The translations under genes were made by a program, and so were the position numbers. A stretch of DNA of 64,000 bases from Meconema thalassinum (taxonomy: Eukaryota; Arthropoda; Insecta; Orthoptera; Tettigoniidae), in assembly GCA_946902985.2 (NCBI GenBank), contig OX336391.1:142727074-142791073 (forward strand), written 5' to 3'. The notes beneath the pieces were generated by a model that did not search any database, was not told the origin of the DNA, and saw only the letters and a list, made by a program, of their open reading frames with translations. Positions 55,632 through 64,000 of the stretch are shown one piece after another (position 1 is the stretch's first letter; each line of letters opens with the position of its first letter).

Positions 55632-56209
55632 TGGTAGGCTACCCACACTATGATTGTTGCTAAGTCTGATTCGGATGTTTTAACGAGTATGTTAAACAGC
55701 ACCACGGTAGACCAACTGGAGCAGGCACATAATTCTGCACTTGACACTGACCTTGCTAACCTGCTATTCCTAGTTTGGCTTGTGTTTCTGTCCACCAAGT
55801 TCTGTTCCCCACCTCAGCGGTATCTCTCACCTTGGCACTAAAACCCTCATTTACATAGAGATGCTTTCTTGACATTTTAGAAACTTGCTTCTTTCTCCGG
55901 GCGTGGCGCTGTCTTCGCGTCCCTCCGGTGACGCAACAACAACGACGTCATTGTTCTACATTCACTGACATAGTTACAATAACCATAAAACCACACGTTT
56001 TTAGCATACTTCAGTAAGAAGCCGTTTCTCATCTCAGCCCACACATGTCTCGAGGTAGTGTTCATGATAGCTTCGAGAGCTCTTTAACCTATCGGCAGAG
56101 CGTTGCTAGATCTAGCATCTTCACGTGCGGACCCAGCAGAGGGCGGGGGAGGGATGATCGTGTCTGCAACTCTTAAACAAAGCCATGAAAAAACATCAAC
56201 ACATCAGCC
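55632..56209. other. No feature recognised
   Basis: Unassigned. Confidence 0.4.
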
Positions 56210-58357
56210 TTCAGTAAAGAACATATAGCCTACTTTCTCCTAAATGCATGGGTATTGTTATAACTCTTTGTCCTTTTCAAGGAGTATGATTGAATGTTGG
56301 TTGTAGTAGCTTGTTGAAATACAACGTGCTATAGGGATATTAAACATGAATATGAGGTGCCCTTTGCTAGTGCTACCTCTGTACCAAATTTCGTTCAATT
56401 CGGTTTCGCCGTGTTTGAATTGATAGGGGGAATCGATTTGCACACATACTTGGCCACCATCTGCAAACTATTGGGCTGATGTTCTTGCAGTTTGGTCAGA
56501 ATATGTTTCCCACATAAAGATATGGTGTTGCAAAATTTGGTAGAGACTAGATTATTAGGTTGGTCGTAATTACATTTTAGCTTTTAACATTTGGGTGGCC
56601 GCGATTACGTTTCCGTCAAGATAGCGGTGATATAAAACATGACACTGAGGTGCCTCTTGCTAGTGCTACCTCTGTACCAAATTTCGTTCATTCGGTTCCA
56701 CCGTGTTCGAATTAATAGGGGGAATCAATTTTGACATAAAGATGGCCGCCATCCGCAAACTATTAGGCTAATGACCTATTAGATTGGTCAAAGGATGCTC
56801 CCTCCATAAAGGTATGTTGTTGCAAAGTTTGGTAGAGATCGAATGGTTATGTTAGTCGTAATTTGATTTAAGCTTTAAACATTTGTGTGGCCGCTATTAC
56901 GTTTCTGTCAATATGGCGGCGATATTAATCATGACACTGAGATGCCCTTTGCTAGTGCTATCTCTGTACCAAATTTCGTTCCATTCTGTTTCACCGTGTT
57001 TGAATTAATAGGGGGAATCGATTCTGACACAAAGATGGCCGCCATCCGCAAACTATTGGCGAATGACCTATTAGATTGGTCAAAGGATGCTCCCTCCATA
57101 AAGGTATGTAGTTGAAAAATTTGGTTGAGATCGGATGATTAGGTTAATCGTAATTTGATTTAAGCTTTGAACATTCGTGTGGCCGTCATTACGTTTCAGT
57201 CAAGACAGCGGCGATATAAAACATGACACTGAGGTGCCCTTTGCTAGTGCTACCTCTGTACCAAATTTCGTTCCATTAGGTTCCTCCGTGTTCGAATTAA
57301 TAGGGGGAATCAATTTTGACATAAAGATGGCCACCATCCGCAAACTATTAGGCTAATAACCTATTAGATTGGTCAAAGGATGCTCCCTCCAAAAAGGTAT
57401 GTTGTTGCAAAGTTTGGTAGAGATCGGATGGTTATGTTAGTCGTAATTTAACTTAAGCTTTGAACATTTGTGTGGCCGCCATTACGTTTCTGTCAATATG
57501 GCGGCGATATAAAACATGACACTGAGATGCCCTTTGCTAGTGCTACCTCTGTACCAAATTTCGTTCCATTCGGTTTCACCGTGTTTGAATTAATAGGGGG
57601 AATTGATTTTCACACAAAGATGGCCGCCATTCGCAAACTATTAGGCTAATGACCTATTCATTTGGTCAAAGGATGCTTCCTCTATAAGGGTATGTTGTTG
57701 CAAAATTTGGTAGAGATCGGATGATTAGGTTAATCGTAATTTGATTTAAGCTTTGAACATTTGTGTGGCCGCCATTACGTTTCCGTCAATATGGCGGCGA
57801 TATAAAACATGACACTGAGGTGCCTTTCGTTAGTACTACCTCTGTACCAAATTTCGTTCCATTCGGTTGCACCGTGTTCGAATTAATAGGGGGAATCGAT
57901 TTTCACTCAAAGATGGCCGCCATCCGTAAACTATTACGCTGATGACCTATTGGTTTGGTCAAAGGATGCTCCCCCCATAAAGGTATGTTGTTGCAAAATT
58001 TGGTAGAGATCGGATGATTAGGTTAGTCGTAATTTGATTTAAGCTTTGAACATTTGTGAGGCCGCCATTACGTTTCCGTCAAGATGGCGGCGATATAAAA
58101 CATGACACTGAGGTGTCCTTTGCTAGTGCTACCTTTGTACCAAATTTCGTTCAATTCGCATTCACCGTGTTCGAATTGATAGGGGGGGGACAGACATTCA
58201 GAGTACACACACTCACACACACACAGACACACACACACACAGACACACACACAGACTCACACACACACATACACACACACAGACAGACACACTTTTTTTG
58301 CCCTGTGTTGATCTCATAAGTCTACTTTCATTTTTTGCAAAAATCGAAAGTAGGCTA
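56210..58357 (+). mobile_element. Helentron-like family 1, copy C, with seven-copy 293-base array
   Basis: Nearly identical to copy A from TTCAGTAAAGAACATATAGC onward; the first nine bases are missing. GTACCAAATTTCGTTC occurs at 56381, 56674, 56966, 57258, 57551, 57844 and 58137. Unit-specific variants are in the same order as in copy A, with one unit fewer near the 3' side. The 3' microsatellite and hairpin (ending GGCTA at 58357) are preserved. Flanks differ from those of copy A. Confidence 0.9.
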
Positions 58358-58384
58358 AAAATATAACCAAATATATTTTAGATC

Positions 58385-58675
58385 AGTCGTGAACCAAAAA
58401 CATGGAAATCACTAGGGGCAAGGTCCGGACTGGTCCTGACTCTCCCAGCTTGTTGGTGGTTCTGGTTGTCACATGTGATCTCGCATTTTCATGGTAAGCT
58501 GAAGAAATTCCTGGCAGGACAACAATTCACGTGCAACGATGACGCCAAGACAGCAATCCGACGATGGTTCCACAGTCAGCCGGCTGAATTCTACCACAGG
58601 CGCATCTCAAATTTAGTGCTGCGATGGGACAAATGTCTGAACAAATGTGGAGACTATGTGGAGAAATAGTGTAAG
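58385..58675. pseudogene. Mariner transposase remnant with an internal inversion, copy 2
   Basis: - strand 58431-58393 encodes SPDLAPSDFHVFG, including the third catalytic Asp of DD34D mariners. + strand 58490-58669 encodes KLKKFLAGQQFTCNDD, AKTAIRRWFHSQPAEF, YHRRISNLVLRWDKCL and GDYVEK with a natural stop at 58667-58669, the full mariner C-terminus in one open frame. The two halves are inverted relative to an intact mariner, with the same junction as at 31275-31620. The N-terminal two thirds is missing. No activity expected. Confidence 0.8.
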
Positions 58676-59473
58676 GTACGTAGAGCAGTAGACTACGTAT
58701 ATTTGTAATTGCCTGTATGTACTCTTTTGGGCAAAAAAAAATACAATAGGAGCAATGATTTTTCGATCCGTCCTCGTACATAACGATGGTATTTATTTAC
58801 GATTATCCACATACAGATACAAATTCGTGTCTCTACACTGCCGTTGAGGCAAATGGTTTGCGGTTATCCCAGTAATTATCTAACGTATTTCGTCTTAGCG
58901 AAACCGGCAAATTTGAAAACAAGAAGGGGCCTTACTAGTAAGTGAAACATTAAGAACAATTTTCTTTGAATTATTCAAGCTTAATTTTTCTCGCTTTTCA
59001 TGGCGGGCCCAGCAGACATATCTCTGGCTCGTGGGCCGCCTATTGAGTAGACCTTCTCTATAGAGACCATAACGATCATTCTGCTGGACTGCCCAGTTCA
59101 CACCTAACGTGGTCATCTACCGAGTGATGACCACGACCAATGTTGGATGACTAAGTAGATGGCATGCCGCGAGGCATTCCCACTCCTCAATTATTAGCCA
59201 AGTGTCGGACGAGAGTGGGCTCGTCTGCTACTTGCTATCTCCAAGAGAGTTGAACGAACGCTGAACGCACTCGAGCTTCTCGAGTCGGTCCATGTTACAC
59301 GAGGTGGAAGCACGACTCCAGCAAATACCGGTAGCTGACGTCTAACTGAAACCTATCCGCAATGCGGGTCTTCCATAGTGCTGCTTATCGAACTGAGAGC
59401 CGTATATCATCGGAGTCGCGGAATACTTTTGAATTAGGATATTAAATTCCGCAGTGGTTAATTCTACAGCCCC
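58676..59473. other. No feature recognised
   Basis: 58676-58760 matches the mariner 3' UTR beside copy 1. The remainder is unassigned. Confidence 0.4.
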
Positions 59474-59485
59474 TGTTTCTACAGT

Positions 59486-59933
59486 GATGATGATGATGAT
59501 GATAATTGTTGTTTTAAGGGGCCTAACATCTAGGTCATCGGCCCCTGATGGTTTGGGTGATCGTGAAGATGAAAATGAAACGCAAACTTAAAACTAAAAC
59601 TAACTACTAACCTACATACTAGAAGAAGAAATGGAAAACTAAAGGAGAATAAGGCAAATAAAGGACAGGAGGAAAATAAATGCCCTCAACCCTCGAAGAA
59701 TGCGGATTGAGGGACTTGGAAGGAAGGACAGCCATGAAAGGCAGATAGGAAAGTGAAAGAGGAGAGAGTCCGCCCCACAGATAAGGAACAAAAGGGGAAA
59801 ACGGACACAACTCAGGAATCTTACGGGGTCGCCAACTCCCGAACTCACCAGCCGTGAGCCCCTGAGTGTGTAGCATTATCTAGGGTGCACCAAAAGTGGT
59901 GGGGTTGCATACACCCGGCCTCTTTGAGGGCCT
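59486..59933 (-). mobile_element. Retroposon R, longest copy, 12-base TSD
   Basis: 448 bases flanked by TGTTTCTACAGT (59474-59485 and 59934-59945). On the - strand it starts GGCCCTCAAAGAGGCCGG, contains a C/T-rich body, and ends TTAGGCCCCTTAAAACAACA plus (ATC)n. The 3' end matches fragments at 14570, 26037 and 53484. Probably a 5'-truncated LINE or a SINE; no domain recognised. Confidence 0.82.
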
Positions 59934-60092
59934 TGTTTCTACAGTATTCAAGAGTTTATGATCCAAAGATTGCAAGTTTGATTCCCGGCCGACGAAGACA
60001 GATTTTTAAAGGTCAGCAAAACTTTGACGGCGCTCCGGGTCGATCTGGTGACAACAAAACAAAGTTCATTAAATCTTAGCCACAGATCAGCC

Positions 60093-60205
60093 AGTAGAGC
60101 TGTTGTTGATTATTAGTTTAGGGACTCTGCGACATCGTGGTCTTATAGCCCCGTGTACTTGGGTGTGTGTAGAATTTGCCTGATAATCTGTGTCACTGCA
60201 AAATA
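60093..60205 (-). repeat. SINE B tail fragment
   Basis: Complement of the SINE B 3' tail: TTGTTGATTATTAGTTTAGG, GACATCGTGGTCTTATAGCC and TGTACTTGGGTGTGTGTAGA. Confidence 0.75.
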
Positions 60206-60274
60206 AACATTATTCACCCCACCTACATTTGTAAGCAATGCCAATCTTTATAAGACAACCACAACACACTGCAA

Positions 60275-60345
60275 AGGCTCACCGGCAGGATTCGATTCCG
60301 TGCTTAAAAAGCAGGGCTCTTACCGCTGCGCCACAAGTTCGTTGG
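60275..60345 (-). repeat. tRNA-like SINE head
   Basis: - strand CTTGTGGCGCAGCGGTAAGA (A box) and GGAATCGAATCCTGCC (B box); no acceptor pairing. Decayed SINE. Confidence 0.5.
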
Positions 60346-60539
60346 CTTCTTGTTGAAGTACAACGCACGTGGACACACTGCAATTGCGAATAATTAATTC
60401 CTCGGAAACTGCTGAGAAGCGCACCTTACTACTTGCACTTGGAATACGCCTGGTCATGGCCTACACTTGTACTAAAGATGTTTCGAATCGGAGACCCACG
60501 CATCACAGCGTGTAAATTGTAAGCAATTTCTGATAATGG

Positions 60540-60766
60540 TGTAATAATGTTATTGGTTTTACGTCCCTTTTAACTACCTTGGCTTTTAGAGACGCCGGGG
60601 TGCCGGAATTTTGCCCCGATGGGGATCTTTAACGTGCCAGTAAATCTACTCACACGGCTCCCTCGCATTTGCGCACCCTCAAATGCCAGCTGACTGCGCC
60701 AGGTTTCGAACCTGCAACCTTGGGCTCAGCAAGCGAGAACGTTACCCCTGAGCCACGCAGCCAGAC
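60540..60766 (-). mobile_element. SINE C copy 3 with perfect 11-base TSD
   Basis: - strand head GCGTGGCTCAGGGGTAACGT, B box GGTTCGAAACCTGG, tail CCAATAACATTATTAC. TSD TCTGATAATGG at 60529-60539 and 60767-60777. Confidence 0.9.
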
Positions 60767-60813
60767 TCTGATAATGGAAATTGTGGGAAAACGGATGAAC
60801 GAATTTTAGTAAA

Positions 60814-61711
60814 TGAGTCGTCCAGTTGCAAAACTCGTTTAATCCACTTGTGAATAAGAATCATTTTCATGAGAAACGTTTCTCTGGACTTTGCCTCACG
60901 TATCTTTTGTGTTTGTTGTTTACTACTTTTTTCTTTTTGCTTTGTGTTTTTGGTTTTGGGTTTTGTGTTTGCTTTGTGCTTATGCTTTTTTTGATTTTTT
61001 CTTTTTGCTTTGCGTTCCTTGTTTTTTTTTGTTTCCTGCTTTTGCTTTTGATTTTTTCTTTTTGCTTCGTGTTTTTTGTTTTTGGTTTTATGTTTGATTT
61101 CTGTAAAATCAAAATAAAACAAAACAAAATAAAATAAAACAAAATAAAAATACAAAATCAAAATAAAACAAGAAAAACAAAAATAAAAATAAAAAACAAA
61201 ACAAAAATTACATAAAACAATTTAAAACAAAATAAAACGAAATAAAAGAAAACAAAACAAAATCAAAATAAAACAAAACAAAATAAAACAAAATTAAATA
61301 AACGAATTAAATAAATAATTTTACGACATTTTTTAAAGCGTATGGCTTTTAGTGCCGGGAGTGTCCGAGGACATGTTCGGCTCGCCAGTTTTGTAGCTGC
61401 TTCCAGACGGACACCCAATGGGTGAGCTACAAGTACCGTTGGGGAGGGAAGTTGGATTGTAAGGACGAGGAGTTGGAAGGTAGCGGCTGTGGCCTATAGT
61501 TAGGGACCAACCCCAGCATTTGCCTGGAAGGAAGATGGGAAACCACAGAAGACCATCTTCAAGGTTGCCGGCGGGGGGGACCTCCTCGCCTCCCGGATGT
61601 GAGCGACTGCCAGCAGTCATGCCGGAACGACCACGGCTAACTCACCCGGTAGTTTACGACATGATCCTTATTCACAAGTGGATTAAACGAGTTTTGAAAC
61701 TGGACCACTCA
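60814..61711. mobile_element. Element H copy 2
   Basis: Same about 50-base TIRs (TGAGTCGTCCAGTTGCAAAA at 60814; complement ending 61711) and the same T/G-rich to A/C-rich switch (near 61100). It lacks MITE G and instead carries a SINE at 61328-61652. Comparison with 33620-35034 gives the uninterrupted sequence for both insertions. Confidence 0.87.
61328..61652 (-). mobile_element. SINE with 8-base TSD inside element H
   Basis: - strand: CTACCGGGTGAGTTAGCCGT at the 5' end, body through CCAGGCAAATGCTGGGG, and 3' end GGACACTCCCGGCACTAAAA, GCCATACGC, A-rich tail. TSD TTTACGAC at 61320-61327 and 61653-61660. The 3' end is one I associate with locust/cricket SINEs. Confidence 0.82.
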
Positions 61712-62412
61712 AATGAACATTATTTTACTGCATAGATTACAAAGTCAGGTCATTGGGAAATAGAGCAGAAATACGATCCAGTCCGCAGATAGCACCGTCC
61801 GGGCCCAACGCGTGCAGGGGTAAATTAAAACACATATTACGTCATTGGCTCTGTTTCTCTCCCGGAATGCCACTGTTGGCCGAATTTGGCCCATGGACCG
61901 TGGTTTAGAGACCCCTCCAAGACTCGTCAGTCGCGTCTCGAGACATGCGCTGTCGTAAATCACTCCTTGAGTCAGAGCTACAATTAGTTCATCAGTAACA
62001 CGCTGAGCCCCAAGTGAGAGTGTCAATTGGATTGCTTTGCTGCCATCTCACTAGAGACTTCAATCCCTTATAACTAGGGTTCGAAAGTTTAAGACCTAAA
62101 CTGCCTGTTCAGGGAAAAGGAAGACAAATATATCCACTACACTATTCGGAAATCCTGTGTTTGAAACTCGACGCAGATAACACGTACCTTGTTAACGGCG
62201 CCTCAATTTAAACAACAATGCTGAAATTATAACCAAATATATCACTAAAATATGACCAAAACAATAAAAATGGCCGAAATATGCAACATCAAATTGCTTT
62301 AAACGTGGTCAGGGACCCGTCATTCAAACTTATTTTTCAGATTCCGGGTAAAATGAGCTCGGGAAAAAGATATGACTTTTCCTTAACATCCGAACCTTAC
62401 AAGTTATAACTA
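61712..62412. other. No feature recognised
   Basis: Unassigned on both strands. Confidence 0.4.
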
Positions 62413-62460
62413 TAAAGTCCTGCGCGGATAAACAAAACGTTATCGGCTTCCACCCCGCAA
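62413..62460 (+). mobile_element. hAT-like GCGGAT MITE, terminal fragment
   Basis: TAAAGTCCTGCGCGG followed by ATAAACAAAACGTTATC matches the left end of 11896-12410. The rest of the element is gone. Confidence 0.75.
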
Positions 62461-62479
62461 TGTCGGTGCAATACTGAGC

Positions 62480-63345
62480 GATGTAGGGAGAGTTTTGTCG
62501 CTACACTAACTTCTTTCTTACAGAATACTGTAAATCGCAACTGAGAACTCACTGCGTTGGCTTTTCTACACCTCGACTCTCATGTTCTTCCCCATACTAC
62601 CACTCACAGCCCAAGTACTTAAAATATCCCACATGCTATGATTTAGTTCTTCTTTCCTGCCATTGTATTTCCTTGCGTTTCTTCCCTACCGCCATAACCT
62701 TCGTCTTTGAAACGCTAATCTTCATACCAAACTCCTTACATTTCTGTTCGGCGGCTTCGGTGACGTAGTTGGTAGCATGCTCAGTTTCTATGCCCAAGAT
62801 CGCGGGTTCAAACCCGGCCGAAGTCGTCGGATTTTTTAAGAGCGTTAAAAGTCCCTAAGTATGCCTCCTTCGGAGGGGAAATAAAGTCGGCGGTCCCATG
62901 TCATATATTTATGGCATGTTAAAGTACCTTCCACTAATTGCACTTGTGTGAAGCTAAATTACAGGTTATATTTGACTAACGCTCTTAGGTTCCAACGTTC
63001 GTCGCCAGGAGCTGACTGCGGTGACATCTAGTAACTAAGTTCAGCAATAGTTGGTCGTTGACGGTGGCGTTTGGTAACAAAACTCCTTGAAAATCGATTG
63101 TCTGCAGTCCTTACTTGAATTAAAAACAGATAACACGGACTAATAAAGCCATGACAATTAACACCGATTATCAGGCAGATTTTACACACACCCAAAGCAC
63201 ACGGGGCTACATGACCGCGTTGTCGCAGCCCCTAAACCGATGAACCAACCTACCAACATTTCTGTTCAAGTTCTAACATGTTGGTTTGCAAGCTTTCGAC
63301 GGAGTGAGTCATTGTAACGAGGTCCTCAGCAAGGGCCAGACTACT
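62480..63345 (-). pseudogene. LINE Q: reverse transcriptase palm fragment, split by SINE A
   Basis: Read on the - strand from about 63340: LALAEDLVTMTHSVESLQ, then NMLELEQKC. After the SINE insertion (62750-63255): EQKCKEFGMKISVSKTKVM, AVGKKRKEIQW, a stop, then VGYFKYLGCEW and another stop. LAEDL sits where the catalytic xADD motif of reverse transcriptases lies (A..D..D altered to A-E-D). It is followed at normal spacing by the FGMKIS..KTKVM motif and the YLG motif. One frame continues across the SINE once the 12-base TSD is counted once. Stops and the altered active site show it is dead. Confidence 0.75.
62750..63255 (+). mobile_element. SINE A copy 3 with perfect 12-base TSD, inside LINE Q
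   Basis: Head GGCTTCGGTGACGTAGTTGG, B box GCGGGTTCAAACCCGGCC, body 'ttaagagcgttaaaa', tail ending CTAAACCGATGAACCAACC. TSD ACATTTCTGTTC at 62738-62749 and 63256-63267. Confidence 0.92.
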
Positions 63346-63744
63346 TACCTAATTTGGAGGGTAAATCAGGTAGAAATTAAAAATATGTTCAATGCTCAAT
63401 TGCGTGCAATTACAATTTTAGTATCAACGTGATGTTTATGGTAATGTAACTATGTGTTCAGCACTACATTAGAAAGATGTAAGGGAGTGAATGGTATTGG
63501 GTGTAAAATATCCGTCATGCTCCATGCTCATCACCGTGGAGCGTGCAGCCTTTCTACACTTTCTCTCACTCAGGTAAATAATGTAATTGTTCCAGTACAA
63601 TACTGTCAAATCTCCAACTGGATTAATTATCCATAGCTAACTTCCAATTCCTTTGTCTTTAGCCACATAGCAAGTAACTTAGGAGGAATGAGATTTCTGT
63701 CAAGCAAAGAATCATGTTTAGTTGAATGAGAGAAAATTATGTCA
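63346..63744. other. No feature recognised
   Basis: Unassigned. Confidence 0.4.
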
Positions 63745-63962
63745 GCATTTGAGGCCAGGCCAGGGGTACACAATCTAGGCATATTACCCGTTTAAGATTT
63801 AATTGCCGCTGAGCGTGGCTGCACCAGTGTTTGCTGTTTATTGTAGCAGCTCCCCGTGGGACGAAGCGGGGAACACATCGATGACACAGTGCATTCTGCA
63901 CATAAGTCAAGCAGCCTTGCACGTCATAGGAGCTCATGTCACCACGGACAGTTAAACGATGG
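63745..63962 (-). repeat. Dispersed repeat, copy 2 (partner at 5328-5545)
   Basis: Inverted relative to 5328-5545. On the - strand an 81-codon frame (63982-63737) spans it (TVRGDMSSYDVQGCL, PRFVPRGAATINS). The frame is broken in the other copy, so coding is unproven. Confidence 0.65.
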
Positions 63963-64000
63963 CAGAAGTTGTAGTCCAACAATCGCGGATATGCAAACCT

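Overview
This window looks like gene-poor intergenic or intronic DNA from a large-genome animal, most likely an insect. Several tRNA-derived retroposons resemble those I associate with orthopterans, but that assignment is inference. I find no complete host gene, no rRNA gene, no convincing functional tRNA gene and nothing prokaryotic. The only possible host exon is a 143-base segment at 15250-15392 with good splice-site context. Nearly all other recognisable sequence is transposable element (TE), much of it nested, and many insertions keep exact target-site duplications (TSDs).

Region by region. 1-3.9 kb: A+T-rich, unassigned. 3.9-10.2 kb: a foldback element, remnants of non-LTR retrotransposons (LINEs N and O), a small foldback family, and a LINE tail (L) whose zinc-knuckle block is triplicated. 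10.9-20.3 kb: SINE E, two copies of retroposon J, two copies of a hAT-like element full of GCGGAT motifs, more LINE O fragments, a Helentron-like element (family 2) and a tail-to-tail pair of SINE B. 21-28.5 kb: SINEs A, C, D and E, a mariner-type palindrome and a LINE M tail. 28.5-37.5 kb: a decayed Helentron-like element (family 1), LINE K, a mariner remnant with an internal inversion, a long-TIR foldback (H) hosting a MITE (G), and a 1,465-base Tc1 element. Its DD34E transposase is intact apart from one frameshift, the nearest thing to a functional gene here. 38-48 kb: a hAT element with a perfect 8-base TSD inside a SINE, MITE G split by a Helentron-like insertion (its empty site lies 5 kb away), family 2 again, and two LINE insertions with TSDs beside or inside a SINE. 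49-58.4 kb: two near-identical family 1 elements whose cores are arrays of a 293-base unit. 58.4-64 kb: a second inverted mariner copy, retroposon R, SINEs, element H again, and a LINE reverse-transcriptase fragment split by a SINE.

The genes do not cooperate as a pathway. What the window records is relations among TEs: SINEs A and B share one 3' tail, presumably recruited by the same LINE machinery; short families depend on transposases encoded elsewhere; and two Helentron-like families share end architecture (a GTTC-N6-GAAC mini-palindrome, AGCCTACTTT, internal tandem repeats, a G-run plus CA/GACA microsatellite, and a 3' hairpin ending GTAGGCTA). Family letters A-T are labels used only within this annotation.
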